Of a DNA stretch of 64,000 bases, positions 51,593 to 61,444 are shown one piece after another. A program made the translations under genes and the position numbers. The first letter of the stretch is position 1. Every line of letters starts with the position of its first letter. This DNA is from Pontibacter diazotrophicus (GTDB lineage: Bacteria; Bacteroidota; Bacteroidia; Cytophagales; Hymenobacteraceae): the NCBI RefSeq assembly GCF_003367245.1, contig NZ_QRGR01000007.1, positions 186,001 to 250,000 on the forward strand, given 5' to 3'. The notes beneath the pieces are model-generated. The model did not search any database. It worked only from the letters and a program-made list of their open reading frames with translations, and was not told the DNA's origin.

Positions 51593-54500
51593 CTATTTAG
51601 TTGAATTCTGTTCGGCTTCTTCTTCTTCTCTGATGCGGTCTTCTTCCTGCTTTATGCGTTCTGCTTCATCTTCCTGGCGGCGCTGCGCTTCCCGTGCCCG
51701 TTCCTGCTCAAAGCTTCGGAAAAGGTCAGAAAAGTTGTTATAGTCACGTTGGTAGATAAGGGAAACACCGGTTGCCCGAATGTCGCCACCTTCCAACACG
51801 CCCTCGTACTGGTTGCGCTGAAAGCCCCGGACGCGTAAACGGCCATCTTCAGTAATAGAATACTCTACAGAAATATCCCCGCCAAAACCGCTCATGGTTT
51901 GGTTGTCCTGTCTCTGGCCCTCCAGACCAATATCACTGCCTACACGGACTGTGAGGCGGTCATCGAGGAACTGCTGGCGCAGCGCTACATTCAGGTCTGT
52001 ACGGCCCTGGGCTGAGCCGGAGGAGTAGTCTTCGTAGGAGTTTACACCAAGTTCAAGCCCCAGGCCACCGGCATACTGGTCTGTTAGCTGGTTTAGCTGG
52101 TCTGTCATCACACCGCTTAAGCTGCCTCTGGCAGATGCCGCCAGGCCTCCTCCTGAGCTTTCTAATGGGTCCGGGGCCAGGAATCTACCTAAAACCAGCA
52201 GCGCGAAAACCTGCTTGTTCAGCTCTGACTCGTCCTGACGCAGGCTCTCCAGGCTGCTTACTACTTCTGTACCTGCCCGGCCCCGCTGGTCTTCCGGTAG
52301 CTGAATGTCAAAACTTAATTCTGGCGTCATAATCTCTCCCTCCACATTTACAAAGACCTGGAAAGGAAGCTGGTTGCGCAGGGCAGGATCATCGGCTACT
52401 GTCTGTGAGGCTACCAGTTCCCGTGGCGCTGTGCGGACATTGTAAATAGCGGTTATCTGCATGTTGGCCTGCATAGGGTCTCCTGTCCAGGCGATGTAAC
52501 TGCCTTCTGCTATATCCAGCTCCCTAGAGGCCAGGTCGTAAAAGTCCATGCTGTACTGGCCATCGGTGATGGTATAGCGCCCTGTCATGTTTATTTGCCC
52601 GCTTGGTGCGATAGCCACATACAAGGGGTCTGCGGTGCCTCTCACTGTCAGGTTATCACCTGTTGTAGGGTCTATCACAATCGTGATAGTAGATGCATCT
52701 GTCACGCTTATCTGAGTTTCAATATCCGCCCCGACAAAGCCTGTGACCGCTGCCGTATCTTCCTCGGCCCCTTCTTCTCCTACAATGGCGGTCAGGGATT
52801 CATTTAAACTGACAAACTCTACTATGCCTTCTCTTTCCGCTGCGCCGGCTTCATCAGCGGGCACTACGGCTGTGAAGTCTGATTCGTCCAGCACGTTTAC
52901 ATCCACCCTTAGCACCGGCTCAGCCAGGTCGCCGCCAACTGTCGCATCCGCTGCAATCCAGACGGTGCCATAGAAGAGGTCGTTGTCTGCTGCAGTAGAG
53001 TTCAGTGCCAGAAAGCGGTCTGTGTTGGCGGTAAGGTCGAACTGGTAATCCGCATAATCCTGCGTCAGCACATTGCCGTTCACCGTTAAGTCGTTGCCCA
53101 GGGAATCTGTGAGTGTAAAGTCAGGGAAGTTGATGCCTTGCTCGTTAAATACCAGCCGTTCGTCCTGCAGTTGGTAAAGCGAGCCCAGCATGGTGATAGT
53201 AAACTGCGCCTGGTCAAAATTAAGCTGGCCAATGATATCAGGATCATCCAGGGTGCCGGATATACTCAGGTTACCGTTCGCCCGGCCACCCATGTTTTCC
53301 ACCATACCCGCCGTAAAGCCCTCCAATGAGGCCATATTTAGGCTGGCGATGTTGGCATCCAGGTTGAGCAGCGTGGCGTTTGGCTGGGTTTCTACAAAGC
53401 CGTCTACTATCACCTGGTTCCCGTTGTCTGTTAGCTGCGCGTTAATATTAAAGCGGTCGTCGCCTGTGCTGCTGGCATCCAGGGCTATGTCGCCCACAGA
53501 AGTGCCCTCAAACATCAGGTCTGTTACAGTCAGGTCTGATGTAAAGCTCAGTGTGCCAGACATGATATCTTCCAAGGTGGCTTCGCCGTTAATAGTTCCG
53601 GCAATCAGGCTGTCCTGCGGGTCCTGAAAGGTGCCCATAATATAGCCGATGTCAACATTCTCAAAGCCTACATTAAGCGGTGCTCCAGGGCCGACAGGGC
53701 CTGTGCTGTTAAGGGCGATAGCCTGGTTGTTATGCTGCAGTACTATGTTATTGGCATAAAGCAGGTCAGTGCCAAACTGCAGGTAATTATCCTGTGGTAC
53801 ATCCCAGTCATCACCATTAATGACCAGTTGGTCCGGGTTAAAAGCGAATCGGTAGCCTTGCCCCTCGCTGTCGAGCGCGCCTCCGATAACGAAGCGTTCC
53901 TGCTCTGTTGTGTCACCGGCTATAGCCAGCCGTACAGTCAGCGCATCATCCTGAGCGGCACCTTCCAGTGTTATGTTTTCCATTTGTAGCGAAGGTGATA
54001 TTAAACGCTGCAACTCGAGGTTATAACTTAGCGCATCCTGGTCTCCGCGCATTTGCAGGTCCAGGTCACGTAAGGTATAGTCGGTGTACACGATAGAATT
54101 TATATGCCCATCCACTGCCAGTTCCTGCGCCTGGGCATCATAAGCCCCTGTAATCACGGTGTCTATTTGCAGCTGCGTTAGCCCTGGAACAAAGGCGGTG
54201 ATAAGGTTTGTCCGTTTGATGTCCAGTGTGAACCTGAAGTCCTCTAGATTGGTGTCTGCAGGGTAAGGAGGGTCTGGCTGCAAATCGAAGTAGTTCGAAA
54301 AGTACTTCTGCAGTGCCGTAGGCAAGGTTGCCAGTGAATTCTCGAAGTGTAATTCTGCGTCTGCTATGTCTGATTTTAGCTCCAGCTCCTCAATTTCTCC
54401 GGTCTGCTCCAGCCTGAGTTGCAGGGTGTCTATAGGGTAATCAGTCCCATCGTACTGCACCAGTAGTTCTTCTCCCTCTAAAGTACCGCTAATGGTGTTA

Positions 54501-56746
54501 ATGTCAGCTCCTGTAAACTCGCCTTGCAGCTGGCCTTGTACAGCCAGTGGCTCTTCGTATAGGTTCAGGGCCTGCAGGTCTGCTTCACGCAAGTCAAGGT
54601 TAAAGGCATAAACCGCGTTTGCTGTGTCGCGCAGGTTAAAGTTGCCGGCCAGGTTAAAATCCAGGTTCTCATCCGTTGCCGCTGCCTGTACTTCATATAC
54701 ATTGCGGTTGATGTTGGCATTAATATCAACATCGTTATAGGTATAGCCATTGTAATCAAAGCGCTGTACATCGGCCTCTACTGTGGCTTGCATTGTTTCC
54801 GGATCAAGTCCGTTGCCACTGGCCCTGGCCTCCAGCGCTACCTGCCCCAGCCCCAGGCTGTCAGTCATCAGCTGGCCCAGGTCGAAGCCCCCGGAGCGGA
54901 CAGTGGCGGTAAAGTTCTCATTGGCATCCATGTCTACGACGGCAGTCACGTTGCCGTATGAGGTCTGGACATCAGCATTGGCATCAAAAGCAGTCAGCGT
55001 GCCTGTGTAATTCCCCGTCATGCTAACCTGTGCCGGAATCCGGAAGTCAGGGGGTAAGGTGCCAGGCGGTGACAGTGCCTGTATGTCGGTGCGGGTGGTG
55101 GCAAAGCGGTTTATGTTCAGGTCCATGTACAGGTTATCCGGATCCATGGCGTTGCGTACCGTGCCACTAATATCCACATTGGTCCCCTGCAGGCCAACCA
55201 GTTGCAGCTCCTGTATCTGTAGGTTGTCCATCTGGCCTTCGGCCTGTGCCGTTACCTGGATAGTGGAGTTGGCTATGCTTCTGAATGAAGGGTCTGCTGT
55301 CAGGTCTGGTGCAAAGTACTGCACATCCTGCATGCCAATGTAACTGTTGTTGATGTCGAGGTCCAGCGCTACCTGCTCCGGGTTTTCCGTGATAGCATCC
55401 AGTGAGGGGTAGGTCATGGCCATGCCATTTTGCAGATGGCTGTTACCTGTGCGCAGGTCGAGGTTCTGTAAGCTGGTGGTGGTAGAATCGAAGACAATGT
55501 CAGCCTGGAAATTCTCTACCCTAAAGCCACTTTGCTCCTGGAGTGTCAGTTGGTTTAAATCTAAACGGGTGCGGTTCAGGCTGTACATGACATCCTCCGC
55601 ATCTATTTTTATATCTGTAAAGTGGAGGTGGTCGTAGTCCATGCCGCGTGGCTGCTCGGGCGCGTTAAAATTGTCGAACTTAACATTAAGGTCTTCAATG
55701 TCGAGTTCACCCAGCGTCATAACCCAGCTCATAGGCTCTGCATTTGCCTCATCCACCGATCTGTCCAGTTCCCGCGCCGTCCTGGCCGGGTTCACTGCCA
55801 GCGAGTCGGTAGACTTATACTTTTCCTGGGCATACACCACCGAGGTATTATGCAGCATAAAGCTCTCCAGTTCAACCCGGGCGTCTTTCAGGTTAATGTT
55901 ATCTGACACTACCTCCGACTCTCCCAGCCTGAGTTCAATGCGTTGTTCGGCCACCCTGCTCAGGTATGTTAAGGCGATATTCTCCAGCTCGACCCTGTTC
56001 AGGCCAAAGTCCATTTCCAGTGGACCTGTTTCTGTGGTGTCTTCGGGTATTTTTGTCTGTTCGTAGGTAAAGGCGGTGTTTCGCAGCTCCACTTCATCCA
56101 CCAGATATCTTTCGGCATCGAGGTCGAGTTCTTCCATCGTTGTTTCCAATTCCCCGATGCGGCCCTGAATAAAATTACCGCCTGCCTCGTCTCTGAACAC
56201 CAGGTACACATTGTCGAGGATAACGGTGCCGAGATCAATCTGCATGGCAGCCGCAGTGGTGTCTTCAGGTTGTGCTGCTGCCTGCGCTGCAGTAGTATCG
56301 GTGGCGAAAGCCTCCGTGATAAAATCGAAATTGGTAGTGCTGTCTTCGCGGATATGTATTTTAGCTGTGGCATTCTGTAGGTTCACCTCGCCGATATTCA
56401 GCTCGCCTGATAGCAGCGAGAAAATACGCATGTCCACGCCCAGCCTTTCGCTGTACCACAGTGTGTCCTGTTGCTGGTCCTCTACATACACCTCCGTCAG
56501 CACCAGCGTATTACGCCAGTCGGTGGTGAAGCCACCAATTTCCACGCGGGTGTCGAGGGTGTCAGCGAGATAGTTGGCACCTTTGTCAGCAACCCAGTTC
56601 TGTACCTGCGGAAACTGCAGCGCAATAACAATAAGAATGAGAAGTCCTACAACAAAGGCGAGAGGCCAGAGTATGATCTTCAGGATGATACGTCCGATAT
56701 GTTTGGCAGAAGCGATAGCAGTGTCATGTTGGTTAGTGCTCTGCTT
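51593..56746 (-). CDS. tamB: TamB-like translocation and assembly protein (start unclear)
   Basis: The open frame of about 1718 residues encodes a membrane anchor (ILWPLAFVVGLLILIVIALQ, about residues 25-45). Long repeated beta-strand modules typical of TamB/AsmA-like proteins follow, and the C-terminal DUF490 part (MDFYDLASRELDIAEGSYI, then FALLVLGRFLAP). A GTG at 56545 would cut off the anchor and is unlikely. No ATG, GTG or TTG lies in frame upstream before the stop at 56747. An ATG at 56727 is one base out of frame, so a 1-nt error or unusual start is suspected. It works with the Omp85 protein encoded 13 bp downstream. Confidence 0.85.
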   Translation of the reverse strand, partial: KQSTNQHDTAIASAKHIGRIILKIILWPLAFVVGLLILIVIALQFPQVQNWVADKGANYLADTLDTRVEIGGFTTDWRNTLVLTEVYVEDQQQDTLWYSERLGVDMRIFSLLSGELNIGEVNLQNATAKIHIREDSTTNFDFITEAFATDTTAAQAAAQPEDTTAAAMQIDLGTVILDNVYLVFRDEAGGNFIQGRIGELETTMEELDLDAERYLVDEVELRNTAFTYEQTKIPEDTTETGPLEMDFGLNRVELENIALTYLSRVAEQRIELRLGESEVVSDNINLKDARVELESFMLHNTSVVYAQEKYKSTDSLAVNPARTARELDRSVDEANAEPMSWVMTLGELDIEDLNVKFDNFNAPEQPRGMDYDHLHFTDIKIDAEDVMYSLNRTRLDLNQLTLQEQSGFRVENFQADIVFDSTTTSLQNLDLRTGNSHLQNGMAMTYPSLDAITENPEQVALDLDINNSYIGMQDVQYFAPDLTADPSFRSIANSTIQVTAQAEGQMDNLQIQELQLVGLQGTNVDISGTVRNAMDPDNLYMDLNINRFATTRTDIQALSPPGTLPPDFRIPAQVSMTGNYTGTLTAFDANADVQTSYGNVTAVVDMDANENFTATVRSGGFDLGQLMTDSLGLGQVALEARASGNGLDPETMQATVEADVQRFDYNGYTYNDVDINANINRNVYEVQAAATDENLDFNLAGNFNLRDTANAVYAFNLDLREADLQALNLYEEPLAVQGQLQGEFTGADINTISGTLEGEELLVQYDGTDYPIDTLQLRLEQTGEIEELELKSDIADAELHFENSLATLPTALQKYFSNYFDLQPDPPYPADTNLEDFRFTLDIKRTNLITAFVPGLTQLQIDTVITGAYDAQAQELAVDGHINSIVYTDYTLRDLDLQMRGDQDALSYNLELQRLISPSLQMENITLEGAAQDDALTVRLAIAGDTTEQERFVIGGALDSEGQGYRFAFNPDQLVINGDDWDVPQDNYLQFGTDLLYANNIVLQHNNQAIALNSTGPVGPGAPLNVGFENVDIGYIMGTFQDPQDSLIAGTINGEATLEDIMSGTLSFTSDLTVTDLMFEGTSVGDIALDASSTGDDRFNINAQLTDNGNQVIVDGFVETQPNATLLNLDANIASLNMASLEGFTAGMVENMGGRANGNLSISGTLDDPDIIGQLNFDQAQFTITMLGSLYQLQDERLVFNEQGINFPDFTLTDSLGNDLTVNGNVLTQDYADYQFDLTANTDRFLALNSTAADNDLFYGTVWIAADATVGGDLAEPVLRVDVNVLDESDFTAVVPADEAGAAEREGIVEFVSLNESLTAIVGEEGAEEDTAAVTGFVGADIETQISVTDASTITIVIDPTTGDNLTVRGTADPLYVAIAPSGQINMTGRYTITDGQYSMDFYDLASRELDIAEGSYIAWTGDPMQANMQITAIYNVRTAPRELVASQTVADDPALRNQLPFQVFVNVEGEIMTPELSFDIQLPEDQRGRAGTEVVSSLESLRQDESELNKQVFALLVLGRFLAPDPLESSGGGLAASARGSLSGVMTDQLNQLTDQYAGGLGLELGVNSYEDYSSGSAQGRTDLNVALRQQFLDDRLTVRVGSDIGLEGQRQDNQTMSGFGGDISVEYSITEDGRLRVRGFQRNQYEGVLEGGDIRATGVSLIYQRDYNNFSDLFRSFEQERAREAQRRQEDEAERIKQEEDRIREEEEAEQNSTK

Positions 56747-56922
56747 TTACGGAATTATATCAATATGGATAGATTTAAAGGAGTATTTGAAAATAAATCC
56801 TTTATGAACAAGGATTTATGTTATTATTCAGAACTCACAAAAGGAGGGGAATTATTTTATACTCCTGGGCGCGCTGGCCACAGAAGTATAAAACAGTAAG
56901 ATGCAGTGAGCTTTGGGAAAAG

Positions 56923-57894
56923 CTATACAGAAAGGATGTTCACCATGTTGATAAACTCCGGATTGATGGGCTTATCTTTTGTAATGGTGTCGATGAATGG
57001 GGTATAAGTCAGCTTGCCGTCAATGATGCCGGCCATCTCGTTCTGGCGTCCGGATATCAGGCCTTCCACACAGGCAATGCCCAGCTGGCTAGCCAGCATG
57101 CGGTCGGCGGCGGTAGGGGATCCCCCACGCTGCACGTGGCCCAATATAGTTACGCGGGCATCCATATGCGGCAGTGCCTCCTGTACCTTGTTGGCCACTT
57201 CAGTGGCGCTGCCTTCTGCGTCTCCCTCGGCTACTATTACAATGAAGGATGTTTTAGAGCGGCTCCAGCCGGTACGCAGGGTGTCCACCACATAATCTAT
57301 GCTGGTGTCTGTCTCCGGGATCATCACAATCTCGGCACCGCCACCTATGGCACATGGTATGGCAATGTAGCCTGAGTCGCGGCCCATCACTTCTATAAAG
57401 AACACGCGGTCGTGGCTGTCAGCGGTATCCCTGATTTTGTCAATGGCATCTAAGGCTGTGTTCACAGCGGTATCGTAGCCTATGGTATAGTCTGTGCCGT
57501 ACAGGTCGTTGTCTATGGTGCCGGGGGCACCTATGGTTGGCAAGCCGTATTCCTCAAAAAAGATGTTGGCTCCCGTAAAGGTACCGTCTCCGCCAATTGC
57601 TACGAGCCCTTCGATGCCTAATTTCTGGAGCTGCTCATATGCTGTTTTACGACCTTCTTTGGTCATGAAATCCTTACTGCGGGCAGATCGTAGGATCGTG
57701 CCTCCCTTTTGAATAATATTACTCACAGAGTAAGACTCTAATTTAGAGATCTCGCCCTTGATCATGCCATTATATCCGCGACGAATTCCGTATACTTCTA
57801 TACCATGATATACAGCAGTTCTTACGATTGCTCTAATGCAGGCATTCATGCCAGGAGCATCACCGCCTGAAGTAAATACGCCAATTTTTTTCAT
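56923..57894 (-). CDS. pfkA: ATP-dependent 6-phosphofructokinase
   Basis: The 323-residue product phosphorylates fructose 6-phosphate, the committed step of glycolysis. The ATP-binding motifs are TSGGDAPGMN (about 9-17) and GGDGT (101-105). The substrate loop is GTIDND (125-130), with catalytic base D128. MGRDSGYIAI and the C-terminal HVQRGG are present. GDGT, rather than the pyrophosphate-type GDD, supports ATP use. Length is typical of the bacterial tetramer. The gene stands alone. Confidence 0.95.
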   Translation of the reverse strand: MKKIGVFTSGGDAPGMNACIRAIVRTAVYHGIEVYGIRRGYNGMIKGEISKLESYSVSNIIQKGGTILRSARSKDFMTKEGRKTAYEQLQKLGIEGLVAIGGDGTFTGANIFFEEYGLPTIGAPGTIDNDLYGTDYTIGYDTAVNTALDAIDKIRDTADSHDRVFFIEVMGRDSGYIAIPCAIGGGAEIVMIPETDTSIDYVVDTLRTGWSRSKTSFIVIVAEGDAEGSATEVANKVQEALPHMDARVTILGHVQRGGSPTAADRMLASQLGIACVEGLISGRQNEMAGIIDGKLTYTPFIDTITKDKPINPEFINMVNILSV

Positions 57895-58203
57895 GGAAGA
57901 GTGATGTGTTTAGTTTAAATATTTATCCTTGATTATCAAGTGAGTAATGTCTAAATTACGCTAAGTGAGGGGAGGCAATTTTCGTGTCGTTAGCTGTTTT
58001 CGCCTGTATTTTAAAAAAAGGCACAAAAGCACGACTAAAAATATAGAAAATCGTATGCATTATCGAAATACCTGGTCCTGAAACCTGAGGTGTTTTCTGC
58101 ATGACATCCTTACACGGTGCGCGTAAGACTGCAAATTTAGCAGAAAGTAAAGTTTTAGCACAATAACAAAGCAATTAAATAATTATTAATTTAAAGGCAG
58201 TAT
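57895..58203. other. Intergenic region between pfkA and the TerB-like gene
   Basis: AT-rich with no gene or strong hairpin. It separates two divergent genes and should carry both promoters; none stands out by the TAnnTTTG rule. Confidence 0.5.
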
Positions 58204-58632
58204 ATGTTCGGTTTTTTTGAGAGCGAAGAAACAAAGAGAGTAAAGAGCCATATCACTAACCTGAGTGCGTTGGCTAAGATTGATGGGCACCTGGATCCGA
58301 CAGAAATGAACTTTATCGTTTCTATCGGTAAAAAGCATGGTATGAAAGCCGAAGAGGTACGCAACCTTGTTTCGAACGCTGCCAGTGTGGAGGCACAGTT
58401 CCCTGAAAATGACTCTGAACGTTTCGACCAGATTTACGACCTGGTGGAGATGATGCTGGCTGACGGCATTGTGGATGAAAGTGAAATGGACTTCTGCATT
58501 AACATGGCTGGCAGACTGGGGTTCAAGAAAACGATTGTGGGGGTGCTGGTACGTAAGATATCAATGGGAGTGAAGGATGGCCTGGGGCGTGATAACATCA
58601 AACGTGATGCACAGTCTTTTCTCAACTACTAA
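58204..58632 (+). CDS. TerB-like (tellurite-resistance-type) helical protein
   Basis: The 142-residue product is all-helical, with two TerB-like halves. One shows AKIDGHLDPTEMNFIVSIGK and the other LADGIVDESEMDFCINMAGR, each with the acidic DGxxDxxE pattern of the TerB family. Function is uncertain; members are linked to stress responses rather than proven tellurite chemistry. The gene ends in a large terminator shared with the next gene. Confidence 0.82.
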   Translation: MFGFFESEETKRVKSHITNLSALAKIDGHLDPTEMNFIVSIGKKHGMKAEEVRNLVSNAASVEAQFPENDSERFDQIYDLVEMMLADGIVDESEMDFCINMAGRLGFKKTIVGVLVRKISMGVKDGLGRDNIKRDAQSFLNY

Positions 58633-58724
58633 ACATGCTTATTTGAAATTTGCCTGTTAGGTGCAGGTCTAATTAAAGTGCCCGCTGCTTTCCGGCATCA
58701 GGCGCGTTCCGCCATAATTCCGCC

Positions 58725-58768
58725 ATAATAAAGAGAGGCTGAGTATATACTCAGCCTCTCTTTATTAT
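58725..58768. terminator. 44-bp perfect palindrome, bidirectional terminator
   Basis: Positions 58725-58768 are perfectly self-complementary about a centre at 58746/58747, with no loop. A-rich and T-rich ends make it a terminator both ways, between the convergent TerB-like and lipoprotein genes. Confidence 0.85.
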
Positions 58769-58788
58769 AAGGACGGTACAGGCTGCAG

Positions 58789-59415
58789 TTACTCTTCGAT
58801 TGTATATTCCTCAAATTCTCCATCCTGAAACAGGTAAACGCTAGTGTCTCCTGTAACGCCTACCGCTATAGCGTCGTAGGGAGCTTCTATGTCTTCGTTT
58901 GTTGCATCGTTATGCAGTTCTTCGCCCTGGTCAATATTATACAGGTAGTAGAGGCTCTTGAATGTGCCCCGATCATTAAATAAGATATCCCGTTTCAGTT
59001 CGTAAAGTTCATAATTCTCTTCATCTTCCTGTATGGCCGCTACAATCACAACATTGTTCCCCTGCCTTAGCTGTAAGGCTAAGTCCTGGTAAGTATCGCC
59101 ATTAAAGTCGCCGCGCACAATCATCGGGCCCTGCGTATAATTCTCTGCCTGTGCAGAAGCTTCTTCTGCCAGGGTAGGCTTCTCCCAACCTTCATACTGT
59201 TCTGTGAGTAGCTGCATCACGGGCTGGGGCATGGGCAAAGTAGGGTCCGTTTCGTTTTCGTCTGTTTGCACAGCGTCTTTTCTTGTGCTGGTGATAGTGT
59301 CGAGCGCCTCCGGAATGGGAGCTACCTTCACATGCTCTTCCTGCACTTCTTCATTTTCTGGTGAGCAGGCAAGAGCAGCCAGCGATAAAGCCAATAGGTA
59401 CAGCGTCTTTTTCAT
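58789..59415 (-). CDS. Lipoprotein with FG-GAP-like repeat segment
   Basis: The 208-residue product has a signal ending in a LACS lipobox near residue 17. An acidic, proline-rich linker is followed by a short VRGDFNGDTYQDLALQLRQG segment like an FG-GAP/integrin-type calcium-loop repeat. An acidic C-terminal domain follows. The function is not known. It lies behind the permease gene on the same strand. Confidence 0.75.
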   Translation of the reverse strand: MKKTLYLLALSLAALACSPENEEVQEEHVKVAPIPEALDTITSTRKDAVQTDENETDPTLPMPQPVMQLLTEQYEGWEKPTLAEEASAQAENYTQGPMIVRGDFNGDTYQDLALQLRQGNNVVIVAAIQEDEENYELYELKRDILFNDRGTFKSLYYLYNIDQGEELHNDATNEDIEAPYDAIAVGVTGDTSVYLFQDGEFEEYTIEE

Positions 59416-59467
59416 AGTCCAATGTTAATCACATGTATGTATGCTTACTGTTGCAGGCCCAATGCTG

Positions 59468-61243
59468 TTACATTGGCCAGAAAACCGGGACCAGCAAAAG
59501 GATAACGACCACCAGCAGCAGCGTAAGCGGCGAACCAATGCGAATAAAGTCCCAGAACCGGTATTTACCGGGGCTGTAGACTAAGATACAGGCCGGTTCG
59601 AAAGGCGTAACCAGCGACACGGAAGCTGCCAGCATAATGGCGATGGCAAAGGCCCTGGGATCTGCTCCCATCTCTACAGCAGCCCGCAAGGCAACCGGCA
59701 CAACCACCAGCGCCGCCGCCGCATTCGACATGGGTTGCGTGAGCAGCACGGTCAGTAGGACGAACCCTGACAGCACGGCCATTTTGCCCAGCGGCCCCAA
59801 CAACCCTACGATGCCCTCTGCCAGGAAATCGGCTGCGCCCGAATTCTCCATGGCTGTACCAAAGGCTGTCATACCGCCAATCAGGATAAGCAAGCGAAAG
59901 TCAATGGCGGCGTAGGCTTTTTCTGTACTGATACAGCGGAAGAGAATGCTGCAGATGGCTGCCAGCAGAAAGGCGATAGAAAGCGGAAGGATCTGAAGAG
60001 TGCCCAGTAGTATAGCTACGGCGAAGCAGGAAATAGCGATAATGCCTTTTCGTTTCCTGAACAGAACAGCCTCGAACTCACCGAGCAAGGCCACATTGTT
60101 GGAGGTGCGCAGTTGCTTCAGTCGTTCGGAGGAGCCTTGTACCAGCAACAGGTCGCCGAGCTGCAGCTGAATACTGCCGATCTTGGTGCGCAGCGTTTCG
60201 CCGTGGCGTGAGACAGCTATCACTACCAGGCCATAGCGCTGCAGGAAATTAACTTCTTTTACGGTATTCCCGATGAGGTTCGACTGGCGGACCACCAGCA
60301 GCTCCGCCAGCCGGATGGCTTCTGTCTGCAGGTCTTCCGCCAGAATAACATCCGCCATAATTTTGATCCCTTTGGTTTCCTTCACCTTTATCAGGTTATC
60401 GAGATCTCCTTCTACTAATAGTATATCGCTTTCCTGTATGCGTGTGCGGAAGTCAGGGAGAAAGTTATCTTTGCCCCGGATGATGTTCAGAATCCGGAAG
60501 TTCAGGGAGGTGAGGTCGGAGGCAAACACCAACTGGCCAACTAAGGGCGAATCGGGCAGCACCACAATTTCAGACAGGTACTTCTGGAGCTTGTACTCCT
60601 CCGTTAGTTCCTGATCGCCCCTGTCGGGCAGCATGCGTTGCCCGATTGTCATCATGTAGATCATACCCACTATAAAAATAGCAAAGCCGATCCCGGATAT
60701 TTCAAAAAGCCCGATGGGAGGGAGCCCGGTCTTCGCAATGTAGCCGCTCACGGCCACATTGGTAGAGGTGCCAATGAGTGTGCAGGTGCCTCCCAGGATG
60801 GCGGCAAATGCCAGGGGCATCAGTAACTTGGACGTGCTCAGGTTAATGCGCCTCGACATGCCTACAAGAGGTGTTACAAACATGGCTGTAACAGTGGTAT
60901 TGTTCATGAAGGCGGAAACGACACCGGTTACCACCATCACAATCAGCAGCATCAGGTTAGTGCTTTTGTGGGCGAGGCGTACGAGCCTCACCACGGCAAA
61001 GTCAAGAATACCTGTCTCCTGTAAGGCGGCACTGAGTATAAAGATAGAGGCAATGATGATGATGAAGTCGCTGCTTAAGCCTGCAAACGCCTCTTCCGGG
61101 GTAATGATGCGGGCACTCGCCAGAATGATGAGCATGATCAGCGTCACGATCTCAATGGAGAGTTTTTCAGTAGCAAAGAGCACTACTGCAATGGCCAGTA
61201 GTGTTAGCACAAGGGCTATTTCCATAAAATCCTGATTGAGCAA
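59468..61243 (-). CDS. SLC13-family permease with TrkA-C domains
   Basis: The 591-residue product is an SLC13/DASS-type anion or sulfate symporter. N-terminal membrane segments hold the conserved AFMNNTTVTAMFVTP and GGTCTLIGTSTNVAVSG motifs. Two central cytoplasmic TrkA-C domains (about 215-375; NFRILNIIRGKDNFLPDFRT and GLVVIAVSRHGETLRTK) separate them from the C-terminal segments with MTAFGTAMENSGAADFLAE and PMSNAAAALVVVP. Such permeases carry sulfate or dicarboxylates with sodium; the TrkA-C pair suggests nucleotide or redox gating. Confidence 0.9.
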   Translation of the reverse strand: MLNQDFMEIALVLTLLAIAVVLFATEKLSIEIVTLIMLIILASARIITPEEAFAGLSSDFIIIIASIFILSAALQETGILDFAVVRLVRLAHKSTNLMLLIVMVVTGVVSAFMNNTTVTAMFVTPLVGMSRRINLSTSKLLMPLAFAAILGGTCTLIGTSTNVAVSGYIAKTGLPPIGLFEISGIGFAIFIVGMIYMMTIGQRMLPDRGDQELTEEYKLQKYLSEIVVLPDSPLVGQLVFASDLTSLNFRILNIIRGKDNFLPDFRTRIQESDILLVEGDLDNLIKVKETKGIKIMADVILAEDLQTEAIRLAELLVVRQSNLIGNTVKEVNFLQRYGLVVIAVSRHGETLRTKIGSIQLQLGDLLLVQGSSERLKQLRTSNNVALLGEFEAVLFRKRKGIIAISCFAVAILLGTLQILPLSIAFLLAAICSILFRCISTEKAYAAIDFRLLILIGGMTAFGTAMENSGAADFLAEGIVGLLGPLGKMAVLSGFVLLTVLLTQPMSNAAAALVVVPVALRAAVEMGADPRAFAIAIMLAASVSLVTPFEPACILVYSPGKYRFWDFIRIGSPLTLLLVVVILLLVPVFWPM

Positions 61244-61444
61244 ACCTTTGGCTTAAGGTGTGGCTTCGGCTTTTACGTGCAAGTGCTACCGGAGGTGGTG
61301 ATTTGGGCTGAAAATTTGACGATTGACAGCTATCATACTGTCAGTGGACTATATAGCAGGTAGGGAAGCGCTGTGCCGCTTATCACCTTTGCTACTCAAA
61401 ATGCTGTGAAGCCAGTTCTCGCATCAAGACGGCTGGCTTGACCA

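Noticed and set aside
51593..56545. tamB starting at the GTG at 56545
   Set aside because: It would remove the membrane anchor encoded in frame just upstream, which TamB proteins need.
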